This document shows positions 24,611 to 32,773 of a DNA stretch of 64,000 nt, in pieces; positions within the stretch are counted from its first letter, which is position 1, and each line of letters starts with the position of its first letter. The stretch comes from an uncultured Actinomycetes bacterium. GTDB taxonomy: Bacteria; Actinomycetota; Coriobacteriia; Coriobacteriales; Atopobiaceae. The DNA is taken from NCBI GenBank assembly GCA_900315165.1, contig OMXZ01000015.1, positions 1 through 64,000 on the forward strand, read 5' to 3'. The translations under genes were made by a program, and so were the position numbers. The notes under the pieces are model-generated. The model made no database searches and was not told where the DNA came from. It saw nothing but the letters and a program-made list of their open reading frames with translations.

Positions 24611-25384
24611 CTAGTCGCCGCTGATCGAGGAGCCGACCACCGATTGGCCCGGCTTGAGCCACGTGTGGCTCCACTCGATCGGCGCGCCGTCCATCAGATA
24701 GATTGTCTGCTCCAGCAGAAGGACGGCGGCGGACTCGTCGCACCCAAGGAGCTGCCCGTGCTCCTTGCCCGCGATGCGCGCGGAATACCTGATGCGCGAT
24801 ACCTGGATCTTGCGTCCCGAGTGCCGCTCAACCGCGTCGAACAGGGTCGCCTGGGTGTAGTCCTCGTCAAAAAGGCCCGGGCACTCCTTGAGGTTCGACC
24901 AGCTCTCCTGGCAGATGACAGGCTCGCCTTCGACGGTGCGGACGCGGCGCATGAACATGACGTCGCTACCGGGTTCGATCCCAAGCGCCTCGGCTATTTC
25001 TGCAGGCGCGGGCTCGATGCGTTTGTCGAGGACGTTGGTCACGAAGTCCATACCCTGCGCACGCAGGGACGCTGCAAACGAGATGGGGTGCACGCCGGCG
25101 GCGTGCGTGATGCCCGGTTCTGCGACGAAGGTGCCCTTGCCATGCCGCTGGACGAGCAGGCCCTCGTCCACCAACACCTTGATGGCCCGGCGCACCGTGC
25201 CACGCGAGAGCCCGAAGTCCTTCATCAACATGTGCTCTGAAGGGATGAGGGTGTGGGGAGCCCATTCCTTGGAATAGATTCTTTCCCGCAACACGTTGGC
25301 AAGTTGGTTATAGCGTGTCCCGTTCGAGGGACTGGTGTCGGGCGTCTTGTTTTCATTTCTACTTTGTCTGTCTGTGCCGGTCAC
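24611..25384 (-). CDS. GntR-family repressor with UTRA ligand domain
   Basis: A 257-residue HutC/UTRA-subfamily regulator. The winged helix covers about residues 25-90 (RYNQLANVLRERI, PSEHMLMKDFGLSRGTVRRAI, and the wing GKGTFV). The UTRA domain follows and binds an effector, usually a phosphosugar. The GTG start at 25384 has only a weak GGACGA upstream; no better in-frame start is seen. It lies immediately upstream of the sugar operon on the same strand, and TTGTACAA-type sites occur at both promoters, so it probably represses both the operon and itself. Confidence 0.88.
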   Translation of the reverse strand: MTGTDRQSRNENKTPDTSPSNGTRYNQLANVLRERIYSKEWAPHTLIPSEHMLMKDFGLSRGTVRRAIKVLVDEGLLVQRHGKGTFVAEPGITHAAGVHPISFAASLRAQGMDFVTNVLDKRIEPAPAEIAEALGIEPGSDVMFMRRVRTVEGEPVICQESWSNLKECPGLFDEDYTQATLFDAVERHSGRKIQVSRIRYSARIAGKEHGQLLGCDESAAVLLLEQTIYLMDGAPIEWSHTWLKPGQSVVGSSISGD

Positions 25385-25405
25385 TACGTATCGTCCGTTC
25401 TAAAG

Positions 25406-25440
25406 AATCACTTGTACAATCTGTGCTAGACAACATGTAG
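25406..25440. promoter_or_regulatory. TTGTACAA operator in the gntR-yjbQ divergent region
   Basis: The palindrome TTGTACAA (25412-25419) is preceded by AC, as at 24514-24523, and a related ACATGT follows at 25433-25438. It sits between the divergently transcribed gntR and yjbQ genes and may control both. Confidence 0.5.
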
Positions 25441-25540
25441 GTGAAAAGCCTATCATGATTCACATGCTACGACAGTTCGACGGACCGTTGTAGCTGCATT
25501 TATCAATTTCTCTATCCCTTCTATGGGACAAGGAGGAACA

Positions 25541-26059
25541 ATGGCAGTCTACCGCGAAGTCATCAAAGTCAAGTCGCACGGCGTCCGTACGAGCTACATC
25601 AACGTGACCGACCAGGTCCGCGAGGTCATCGAAAAGAGCGGCATCCAGACGGGCATCTGCGCCGTCATCTCCCCGCACACCACCTGCTCCGTCTTCTTCG
25701 AGGAGTTCTGCCACGACTACGATGAGAACGGCGACGAGTATCTGCAGGCCGACCTCAACGACGCCCTCGCCAAGATCATTCCCGACCACACCTCGGCCGA
25801 AACCTATCGCTACCCCGGCCAGGCCCATTACGACGCCGTCGCCAGCTGGCCCGATGCCGCCAGCTACCTGCCCAACGGCCCCGAGGACCTCTGGAACGGC
25901 GACGCGCACCTGCGCTCGACCATCCTCGGCTCCAGCGAGGTCTTCGACGTGGTCGACGGCCACCTGGGCGTAGGCACCACCGGCTACATCTACTTCGCCG
26001 ATTTCGACCGCACGCGCCCCCGCGAGCGCCGCTGCGTGATCACCGTCATCGGCGAATAG
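25541..26059 (+). CDS. yjbQ: YjbQ/UPF0047 family protein
   Basis: A 172-residue protein of the UPF0047 family, with the invariant SPHTTCSVFFEE motif and a C-terminal conserved GTTGYIYFADFD segment. E. coli YjbQ shows weak thiamine-phosphate synthase activity in vitro, but the true role of the family is unresolved. ATG at 25541 has AAGGAGG upstream; an in-frame ATG at 25523 lies before the ribosome-binding site. It is divergent from gntR and shares its upstream region and operator-like site, so it may belong to the sugar regulon. Confidence 0.9.
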   Translation: MAVYREVIKVKSHGVRTSYINVTDQVREVIEKSGIQTGICAVISPHTTCSVFFEEFCHDYDENGDEYLQADLNDALAKIIPDHTSAETYRYPGQAHYDAVASWPDAASYLPNGPEDLWNGDAHLRSTILGSSEVFDVVDGHLGVGTTGYIYFADFDRTRPRERRCVITVIGE

Positions 26060-26071
26060 GCGATAGACAGG

Positions 26072-26920
26072 CTAAGCAAGCTCGAGGATGCGGTCATACA
26101 CCTCGGACTTTGGACGCGAGAGCTCCTTTGCCAAGCGTTTGGCGAGGGAGCTTTTGTTTTCTCCCGCGGCAAGGCCAATGCGGATCGCCTCGTCGAGGTC
26201 GGCGACTGTCACTTGCGGCGCCCGCTCCTCCTTGCTGGGAGGGGCGATCACGAGCACGCATTCGCCCTTGAGCTCCCCCGTCTGCTCCGCGAGCTCGGCC
26301 GCCGTGCCGCGCAGGACCTCTTCGTGGAGCTTGGTGAGCTCGCGCACCAGGGCGACCCGTCGTGCGGGCATCACTTCCGCAATCACCCGGAGCGTCGCCG
26401 CGACCCGACGGGGCGACTCGTAAATCACCAGGGCAGCCGGGATGGCGGCAAGCATGCTCAGACGCTCGCGCTGGGCACCCGCCTTGCGCGGCAGGAAGCC
26501 TTCGAAGAAGAAGCGCTCCATGGGAAGCCCCGAGGCGACCAGGGCGCAGACCACAGCCGACGGACCGGGAATCACCTCGACGGGTAGGCCGGCGTCAAGC
26601 GCCGCATCCACCAGGCGCTGTCCCGGATCGCTCACGCCGGGCATACCCGCATCGGAGACAAAAGCGATGTGCGCGCCGCCTACGATCCGGTCAAGTATGC
26701 CGGGGATGCGCGAGGCGAGGACGTTTTCGTCCGCGCGCTCGAGCGGGGTGCGGATACCGAAATGGGCGAGCAGCTTGCCCGTGACACGGGTGTCCTCGCA
26801 CAGCACGGCGTCGGCGTCGCGCAGCGTCTCCACCACGCGCGGCGACGCATCGGAAAGATTGCCGATCGGCGTACCGACCATGGAGAGCAGGCCGACCATA
26901 TCCGTCTTGCCCTGCGCCAT
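26072..26920 (-). CDS. rsmI: 16S rRNA (cytidine-1402-2'-O)-methyltransferase
   Basis: A 282-residue RsmI. It adds the 2'-O-methyl group of C1402 in the ribosomal P site. Family motifs are MVGTPIGNL near the N terminus, CEDTRVTGKLL, SDAGMPGVSDPG, IPGPSAVVCAL and FFFEGFLPRK. The C-terminal helix-turn-helix-like tail (LAKRLAKELSRPKSEVYDRIL) is also present. The ATG at 26920 overlaps the stop of the GH5-like gene (TGATG), so translation is coupled. The frame is open to 27124 but that part is antisense-like. Confidence 0.95.
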   Translation of the reverse strand: MAQGKTDMVGLLSMVGTPIGNLSDASPRVVETLRDADAVLCEDTRVTGKLLAHFGIRTPLERADENVLASRIPGILDRIVGGAHIAFVSDAGMPGVSDPGQRLVDAALDAGLPVEVIPGPSAVVCALVASGLPMERFFFEGFLPRKAGAQRERLSMLAAIPAALVIYESPRRVAATLRVIAEVMPARRVALVRELTKLHEEVLRGTAAELAEQTGELKGECVLVIAPPSKEERAPQVTVADLDEAIRIGLAAGENKSSLAKRLAKELSRPKSEVYDRILELA

Positions 26921-27963
26921 CAGTCGAGCATCCGTCGCTCGAAGGTGGCAAGCGCGACGCGCGCATCCCAGCCGATGAGGCGGCCCGTCGTCTTCCAGGT
27001 CTGGAAGAACCAGGCGGGACAGTCGCGGAAGGCGCCGATCTGCTCGGCGATGTAGACGCGTTCTAGCGCAATGCGGCCCTCCGGCGTCATGAGCGAATCG
27101 GGGAAGGGCAGCGAGCCGGACCACTTGCCCACCATCGTCGGCAGGCCGCTGCGGCGCGCCTCATCCAGCGACCGTGCGGACGCCTCGACCAAGCGGCGGA
27201 CCCCCAGAGGACCGGTCGCGTCGGCATTGTCTGCGTAGTGGTAGAGATGGCTGTCGAGCCAGACGTTCTCGTAACGCGACTGCGCCATGAAAGCCCGCCA
27301 GGCTTTGGGCTGGCCGGCATCGGGGAGGATGACGACGGGATCGGAACCCGCTGCCGTGCGCACCGCCTCGTAGGCGTCGCGGTAATAGCTGCGCAGGTCG
27401 TGCAGGGGCACACCATCACCCACGACCAGGCCACGGCGCACCTGCGCCAGCGGCTCATCCGCGACTTCGATGCCGTAGAAGCCGTCACGCATCTTGTAGC
27501 GGCCCGCCAGAGCCGCAAGGACCGAGAGCGCGTCGCTGCGATATTCGGAGAATCGGTCGCGTCCGCGTACGGAACCATAGCCCTCGGCCTCCCGACCAGG
27601 GGCGATGCCGAGCACCAGTACAATCTTGAGACCGACGTCCTCGGCCCACTCGAACGCATCGTCGACCTGCTGGATGCAGCCGACATAGGGACCGGGATCG
27701 GGCCCATCCTCGCCAAAGGCATACCAAGGCACCGTGAGCCGAACGGCGTTGAAGCCGCGGCCCGCAATCTGAACGAAGTCGGCTTGTTTAATGAAGTTGG
27801 CACGATGATGGGCGATGAGCTCGCGGTAGCGCCGCTCCCCCACCGCACGGATGAGCGTGGGCTCGTCGAGGGCGCCAGAGTCCGCGAACAAGCCAGGCGT
27901 GACCCAAGACCTCAGCATCAGCCAGCCGGTCAGGTTCACCCCGTGCAATGCGCGCGCACCCAT
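26920..27963 (-). CDS. GH5-like glycosidase lacking the catalytic nucleophile
   Basis: A 347-residue cytosolic TIM-barrel protein of the GH5 (cellulase/exo-glucanase) family; no signal peptide. It shows the GVNLTGWL start, FNAVRLTVPW, the acid/base region as VADEP (E170; the preceding Asn of the family NEP is Asp), and the DSHLYHY strand. Where the nucleophile Glu should be (family G-E-W-S-G), the protein has VGKWSG, with K280 encoded by AAG. It is therefore probably hydrolytically dead, or works by another route, for example as a sugar-binding sensor. It is translationally coupled to rsmI. ATG at 27963. Confidence 0.78.
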   Translation of the reverse strand: MGARALHGVNLTGWLMLRSWVTPGLFADSGALDEPTLIRAVGERRYRELIAHHRANFIKQADFVQIAGRGFNAVRLTVPWYAFGEDGPDPGPYVGCIQQVDDAFEWAEDVGLKIVLVLGIAPGREAEGYGSVRGRDRFSEYRSDALSVLAALAGRYKMRDGFYGIEVADEPLAQVRRGLVVGDGVPLHDLRSYYRDAYEAVRTAAGSDPVVILPDAGQPKAWRAFMAQSRYENVWLDSHLYHYADNADATGPLGVRRLVEASARSLDEARRSGLPTMVGKWSGSLPFPDSLMTPEGRIALERVYIAEQIGAFRDCPAWFFQTWKTTGRLIGWDARVALATFERRMLD

Positions 27964-28011
27964 GCCAACCCCTTGGAACGGAAAATGATACGTGGACTCA
28001 GTATACTCGCG

Positions 28012-28434
28012 CTACTCGACGAAATAGCTTGCGCAGTTGAGCGGTGTCTCATATACGTCTACCTGCGAGACAGGAAGACCCCGCTCCTGCAGCCGCTCGG
28101 CGAAGTAGCGGGCAAGATTTTCCGCCGTCGTGCGGAAGGGCAGGACGGAGAGGGTGAAGCCCTCCTCCTTAAGGCAGGCGATCGTCTTGTCCATGAGGGA
28201 GCCTTCCTCGACCAGGAAGGTATGGTCGAGCTTGGCCGTCTCCTCGCGCAGGATCCGCTTGAAGGCGCCGAAGTCCAGCACCATGTCGCGCTCGGTGCCC
28301 TCCGCACCCAGCTCCTGCTGGCGGATGTAAGCCACAACCCGCCAACGATGGCCGTGGAGATTCTCGCATTTACCGTAGTAGTCGGTCAGGAAGTGGGCGC
28401 CGTCGAAGTTGCTCTCGGTCTTGAGTCCGTACAT
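28012..28434 (-). CDS. queD: 6-carboxy-tetrahydropterin synthase (QueD)
   Basis: A 140-residue PTPS-family enzyme that converts 7,8-dihydroneopterin triphosphate to 6-carboxy-tetrahydropterin on the path to preQ0 and queuosine. The zinc His residues H14 (FDGAHF), H27 and H29 (LHGH) and the catalytic Cys C23 (GKCENLHGH) are in place. The start codon at 28434 is 4 bp after the pcrA stop, with GGGG as ribosome-binding site. No queC, queE or queF gene is nearby. Confidence 0.9.
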   Translation of the reverse strand: MYGLKTESNFDGAHFLTDYYGKCENLHGHRWRVVAYIRQQELGAEGTERDMVLDFGAFKRILREETAKLDHTFLVEEGSLMDKTIACLKEEGFTLSVLPFRTTAENLARYFAERLQERGLPVSQVDVYETPLNCASYFVE

Positions 28435-28438
28435 CTCC

Positions 28439-31069
28439 CTACCCCTCAATCTTGACGATGGGGGCAAAGCCCTTCATCAGCTTTTTCGTCTTGCCCGTGC
28501 GCGTGAAGTAGACCGTGATGGTGTCCTTTTCGGCCGCCTTGACCACGCCGGGGCCGAAGGTCTTGTGCGAGACCTGGTCGCCGACCTCGAAGGTCTCGGA
28601 CACCTTGGCCGCGTTGCGGCGGATGGGGGTCGGGCCCGCCGCCTTTTCCCGCGAGCCGCCCGTGGAGCGGGTGCGGGAGCCGAAGACGTTGCCCCCATAG
28701 ACCTCGCTGCCGCGCCCGGAGCCATAGGTGCCGTGACGGTCGCCACGCTTCTCCCAGCCGACACCTGCGAAGCCCGCCGAGCCGATGCCAATTGACTCGA
28801 CATGCTCCTCGGGCAGCTCGCGCAGGAAGCGGCTGGGCGCGTTTGCGGTGGTAGAACCGTACATGCGACGGGTGGAGGCGTAGGTGAGGTAGAGTCGACG
28901 CTCGGCACGTGTGATGGCGACGTAGGCGAGGCGACGCTCCTCCTCGAGCGTATCGCCCTCGCCCTCCTTGGCATGGTGGGGGAAGAGGCCCTCCTCCATG
29001 CCGGCGACGAAGACGACCGGGAACTCCAGGCCCTTGGCCGAGTGGATGGTCATGAGCGTCACGGCACTTGTGGAGCCAGCGAGGCTGTCGAGGTCGGAGC
29101 GCAGGGCGAGCCACTCCATGAAGGCTGGCAGCTTCTCGGCGGCGACGCCCGAGTCGGCAGGCGTTTCCGCCGCGGAGGTCTGCGCGGCCGCCGCTCCATC
29201 GGCACCGTCAGTCGGGTTCGCCAAAGGCGCCGCAGCGGCAGCGGCTACCCCGGGCACAAGCGTAGGCAACGGCTGCGTCTCGATCGCACCGGCAGCCTTG
29301 AGCTGGGCAAGCGACTCCAAGGTCTCCGCCACGTCGTCGTGCGTCTCGTCGAACTCGGCGGCGACGCCAAAGAACTCGCGGATGTTCTCGATGCGGCTGT
29401 CGCCCTCGACCGAGTGCTCCGCCTCGAGCGCCTGGATGAGGCCGGTCTTGTCCACGATCATCTCAACGACGTCGGAGAGGTCGCCCGCGAAATGCCGGCC
29501 CGCCTCCACGGCCGAGGTAAAGTCCGACAGGCCGTTGCGCACCTTGGCGGAGAGCAGGCCCGTCTCGGCGGTGCACATCTGAGCCGCCGCAAAGAAGCTC
29601 ACCCCATGCTGGCTCGCGTAGCTGCGGATTTTGTTGATGGAGGTGGTACCGATGCCGCGACGGGGCGTGTTGATCACGCGCAGCGCGCTCACATCGTCGT
29701 CGGGATTGACCACGAGCTTAAGATAGGCCGTGACGTCGCGGATCTCGGCGCGGTCGAAGAAGCGCGTGCCGCCCACGATCTTATAGGGCACACCGGCACG
29801 CAGGAGCATGTCTTCGAGCACGCGGGACTGGGCGTTGGTGCGGTAGAAGACCGCGATGTCGTCGTAGCTCGTACCGCCATCGTGGAGCTTCTCGATCTCC
29901 GAGCCAATCCAACGTCCCTCGTCGCGCTCGTCGTCCGCCTGGTAGAGACGGACCTTGTCGCCGTCGCCCCGGTCGGTAAAGAGGTGCTTGGGCTTGCGGC
30001 GGGAGTTGTGGGCGACCACGGCGTTGGCCGCGGCGAGGATGTGGCCGGTGGAGCGATAGTTCTGCTCGAGCTTGACGACGCGCGCCTCGGGATAGTCCTG
30101 CTCGAAGGCGAGGATGTTCTTGATGTCGGCACCGCGCCAGCTGTAGATGGACTGGTCGTCATCGCCCACGACCATGAGGTTCTTGTACTTGGCCGCGAGC
30201 AGGTTGGTGATCGCGTACTGGACGTGGTTGGTGTCCTGATACTCGTCCACGCTGATCTGGCGGAAACGATCCTGGTAGCGCTCGAGCACGTCCGGGTGCT
30301 GGGAGAGCAGCTCATAGGCCTTGACCAGCAGGTCGTCGAAGTCCATCGCGTTGGCGCGGGCAAGGCGGCTCTGGAGCACGGCATACACGCGAGCGGCCTT
30401 GCGGGAGAGCGGGTTGTTGTCCCCCGCGGCCTGGTCGGCCATCTCCTCGGGCGTGACCATCGCGTTTTTCGCCTGGGAGATACGCGAGCGGATCGCCTGC
30501 AGCGGGAACTGCTTGGGGTCGATATCGAGCTCGGTCATGATTGACTTGACGAGGCGCTTGGAATCGTCGTCGTCATAAATCGTGAAATTTGACTTGTAGC
30601 CGAGCTTGTCGCCGTCCTCGCGCAGCATGCGCACGCACATGGCATGGAAGGTGCAGACCCACATGCCGCGCGTTCCCCCCGGGAGCAGGGCGTTCAGACG
30701 GTCGCGCATCTCGGCGGCCGCCTTGTTGGTGAAGGTGATGGCCAGCACCTGCCAGGGGCGCACGCCCTCGTCCGCGATCATGTGGGCGATGCGGTAGGTG
30801 AGCACGCGCGTCTTGCCCGAGCCGGCGCCCGCGAGCACGAGGAGCGGGCCCGAGGTGCAGAGCGCCGCCTCGCGTTGGGCGGGATTGAGCGAGTCGATAT
30901 CGACCGCACCCGAGCCGGTCCAAGATGCCGGTACTGCAGCCGATAATGCATCCGCCCCCGCGGAAGCCGACTCCGGCATCGGCATCGGCACAGATTGCGG
31001 CGCGGGCGCTACCGGTTGCGGCACGGGCGCTCCCGGCATCACCACAGGTGTGAGCGGCTGCGTATTCAT
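28439..31069 (-). CDS. pcrA: ATP-dependent DNA helicase PcrA/UvrD
   Basis: An 876-residue superfamily 1A 3'-5' helicase for nucleotide excision repair, replication restart and removal of RecA. Motifs: the N-terminal LNPAQREA, Walker A AGAGSGKTR, DEYQDTN, QSIYSWRGA, QNYRSTG, TIHSAKGLEFPVVF and VAITRAE. A Pro-rich N-terminal extension (about 50 residues) precedes the Q motif, and an Ala-rich linker lies near residue 600. The C-terminal RNA-polymerase-binding Tudor-like domain (VGDQVSHKTFGPGVV...) is present. ATG at 31069 with AGGA is preferred to an upstream GTG at 31093. It is followed directly by queD. Confidence 0.95.
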   Translation of the reverse strand: MNTQPLTPVVMPGAPVPQPVAPAPQSVPMPMPESASAGADALSAAVPASWTGSGAVDIDSLNPAQREAALCTSGPLLVLAGAGSGKTRVLTYRIAHMIADEGVRPWQVLAITFTNKAAAEMRDRLNALLPGGTRGMWVCTFHAMCVRMLREDGDKLGYKSNFTIYDDDDSKRLVKSIMTELDIDPKQFPLQAIRSRISQAKNAMVTPEEMADQAAGDNNPLSRKAARVYAVLQSRLARANAMDFDDLLVKAYELLSQHPDVLERYQDRFRQISVDEYQDTNHVQYAITNLLAAKYKNLMVVGDDDQSIYSWRGADIKNILAFEQDYPEARVVKLEQNYRSTGHILAAANAVVAHNSRRKPKHLFTDRGDGDKVRLYQADDERDEGRWIGSEIEKLHDGGTSYDDIAVFYRTNAQSRVLEDMLLRAGVPYKIVGGTRFFDRAEIRDVTAYLKLVVNPDDDVSALRVINTPRRGIGTTSINKIRSYASQHGVSFFAAAQMCTAETGLLSAKVRNGLSDFTSAVEAGRHFAGDLSDVVEMIVDKTGLIQALEAEHSVEGDSRIENIREFFGVAAEFDETHDDVAETLESLAQLKAAGAIETQPLPTLVPGVAAAAAAPLANPTDGADGAAAAQTSAAETPADSGVAAEKLPAFMEWLALRSDLDSLAGSTSAVTLMTIHSAKGLEFPVVFVAGMEEGLFPHHAKEGEGDTLEEERRLAYVAITRAERRLYLTYASTRRMYGSTTANAPSRFLRELPEEHVESIGIGSAGFAGVGWEKRGDRHGTYGSGRGSEVYGGNVFGSRTRSTGGSREKAAGPTPIRRNAAKVSETFEVGDQVSHKTFGPGVVKAAEKDTITVYFTRTGKTKKLMKGFAPIVKIEG

Positions 31070-31237
31070 AAAATCCTGAAATGACTGTCCCACGAGACTC
31101 CGATCGTCCTTCTTGTTTACGCAATCAGTCTAACCCACGCCTCGGACACGTTCATGCGCAGGCGCCGCTCCCCTTCCGGCCTACACCCCGAGTTCTTATG
31201 CGTGGCTGTCCTCACCAGAATGCCACCATAGGTGTGC

Positions 31238-31263
31238 TAATATTCTTCGTAATATATTACGAA
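31238..31263 (+). promoter_or_regulatory. -10 box and 18-bp palindromic operator of a TA operon
   Basis: TTCGTAATATATTACGAA (31246-31263) is a perfect 18-bp palindrome ending just before the antitoxin ribosome-binding site. TAATAT at 31238-31243 can serve as -10 box. This is the expected layout for autorepression by the Phd-type antitoxin. Confidence 0.65.
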
Positions 31264-31274
31264 AGGAATTACAA

Positions 31275-31532
31275 ATGCCGAAAATCAAGCCTGTCTCTGA
31301 CATGAGAAACTACAACGAGGTGCTGCGAGACGTCCTGCCGGGCTCCCCGGTCTTTCTCACCCTCAATGGCCGCGGCCGTTACGCAGTGCTCGACCTAAGG
31401 GATTACGAGCGCTTAGAAGCTTCCGTTGGCCTCCTCAACCAACTCGAAGAGGGTCGCCGGTCATACGAAGAAAATAGCGGCATTACTGCAGAAGACATGC
31501 GCACGCGGATAAAGGCGCAGTTCAATGGCTAA
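31275..31532 (+). CDS. Phd/YefM-family antitoxin
   Basis: An 85-residue antitoxin. The N-terminal half is the Phd/YefM DNA-binding fold (PVSDMRNYNEVLRDV, SPVFLTLNGRGRYAVLDLRDYERLEA). The C-terminal half is an acidic helix and tail that would wrap the toxin. ATG at 31275 with AAAGGA. It overlaps the toxin gene by 8 bp and sits behind a perfect 18-bp palindrome, so it should repress its own promoter. Confidence 0.88.
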   Translation: MPKIKPVSDMRNYNEVLRDVLPGSPVFLTLNGRGRYAVLDLRDYERLEASVGLLNQLEEGRRSYEENSGITAEDMRTRIKAQFNG

Positions 31533-31851
31533 AACGATCTTCTCCCCCGCCTCACAGAGCGACCTCGGCAGCATCGCAGAATATGTCTCCGAGGAGCTCG
31601 GCAATCCAAAGGCTGCCATAGACACGGTCAACAGGATCATCGACAAGGCAGAGGTGCTTGGCGCATTTCCTCGCCGCGGCACTCCGCTCGATAACGTCTG
31701 CCCCGTACGAAGCGACTACCGTTTCATCGTCTGCGACAACTGGATGATTTTTTATTGGATCGAAGCGGAAACGCCCGTTGTGGCACGAGTGCTTTGGGGC
31801 TCCAGCGATTACGTGCGAGCGCTGTTCGATGACTCAACCGGCTTACGCTAG
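31525..31851 (+). CDS. ParE/RelE-superfamily toxin
   Basis: A 108-residue toxin of the RelE/ParE superfamily. It has an SDLGSIAEYVSEELGNPKAA helix pair, the FPRRGTPL turn and the DYRFIVCDNWMIFYW beta-strands. Family members cleave mRNA on the ribosome (RelE) or poison gyrase (ParE); which applies here cannot be told. Its stop overlaps the 3' end of the convergent Cof phosphatase gene by 4 bp. Confidence 0.87.
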   Translation: MAKTIFSPASQSDLGSIAEYVSEELGNPKAAIDTVNRIIDKAEVLGAFPRRGTPLDNVCPVRSDYRFIVCDNWMIFYWIEAETPVVARVLWGSSDYVRALFDDSTGLR

Positions 31852-32657
31852 GCAGACGGGAAGAGATCGCGCAGGATACGGGCCATACCGTCCTCGTCCA
31901 CGGGCGGGGCGATGACGTCCGCGACCTTCTTGAGCTGGTCGACGCCGTTGCCCATCGCCACGCCGCAGCCGGCATACTCGACCATCTCGAGGTCGTTGAA
32001 GCCGTCGCCGAAGGCATAGCTGTCCTCGCGGGGGATACCGAAATGGTCGAGCGCCTTCTGCAGGCCATAGGCCTTGGAAATCCTACGCGAATAGAACTCG
32101 GCGTGGTTGCCCGTGCCGTTCTCGTCGATCTTGTCGAGCGCACCCAGGTTGTTCCAGAGCTGGGCCAGCATGCCCGTGTGGCTGATGGGGAAATCCGCCT
32201 CGAGTTTGATGCACTCGCGGAGCGCCTGGGCCCGGTCGAAATCGGAGACGAACCGCACCCGGTCGCCCCCGGCGAAGCCGCTGAAATGGTCCCACATCCG
32301 ATCGAAACGCCGGTCGATGTAGATGGTGTCGCGGCACTCGATCATGTACTGGGCGTGCAGGTTGTCGAGCACCTCCGCCGTCAGGCAGGCTGCCTTGAAA
32401 CCCATCCGGCGCTCGGAGACGGGCTTGCCGTCGATCTCCACATAGCCGCCGTTGAAGAGCACGTATCCATCGAAACCGACGCTCGTGACCGCCTCGTTGA
32501 GGAAGCCGAGGGGGCGTCCGGACGCGATAAAAATCTTATTGCCCTCACGCTGCAGACGATGGAGCTCGCCGACCGTGGAAGCTGGGATGACCGCATTATG
32601 CTTGCCAAACGTGTCCATCAGCGTTCCGTCTATATCGAAAAAGAGCGCCTTGGCCAC
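31848..32657 (-). CDS. Cof-type HAD-superfamily phosphatase
   Basis: A 269-residue HAD phosphatase of the Cof/YidA group, acting on small phosphorylated metabolites such as sugar phosphates. It contains motif I FFDIDGTL, motif II in IASGRPLG, the type IIB cap, and motif IV GDGFNDLEMVEYAG. Start is GTG at 32657 with GAAGGAAG upstream. It converges on the toxin gene at its 3' end. Confidence 0.9.
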   Translation of the reverse strand: MAKALFFDIDGTLMDTFGKHNAVIPASTVGELHRLQREGNKIFIASGRPLGFLNEAVTSVGFDGYVLFNGGYVEIDGKPVSERRMGFKAACLTAEVLDNLHAQYMIECRDTIYIDRRFDRMWDHFSGFAGGDRVRFVSDFDRAQALRECIKLEADFPISHTGMLAQLWNNLGALDKIDENGTGNHAEFYSRRISKAYGLQKALDHFGIPREDSYAFGDGFNDLEMVEYAGCGVAMGNGVDQLKKVADVIAPPVDEDGMARILRDLFPSA

Positions 32658-32674
32658 GGTCCGTCTTCCTTCGT

Positions 32675-32773
32675 CTAGGCGTTGTCGTAGATGCTAATGT
32701 ACATCACATTGTTGCCCTTGTAGCGGACGTTGAGATCGACACCGTCGCTGCGTTTGGCCCACAGGTAGCCGCC
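32675..32773 (-). pseudogene. 32-codon remnant in frame behind the elp3 stop
   Basis: Directly after the elp3 TAA (32774-32776), and in the same frame, 32 sense codons read GGYLWAKRSDGVDLNVRYKG through to ISIYDNA and a TAG at 32675-32677. Codon choice is typical of the genome. Elp3 proteins normally end where this one does, so the segment is probably the tail of another, lost gene rather than part of Elp3. Family unknown. Confidence 0.4.
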
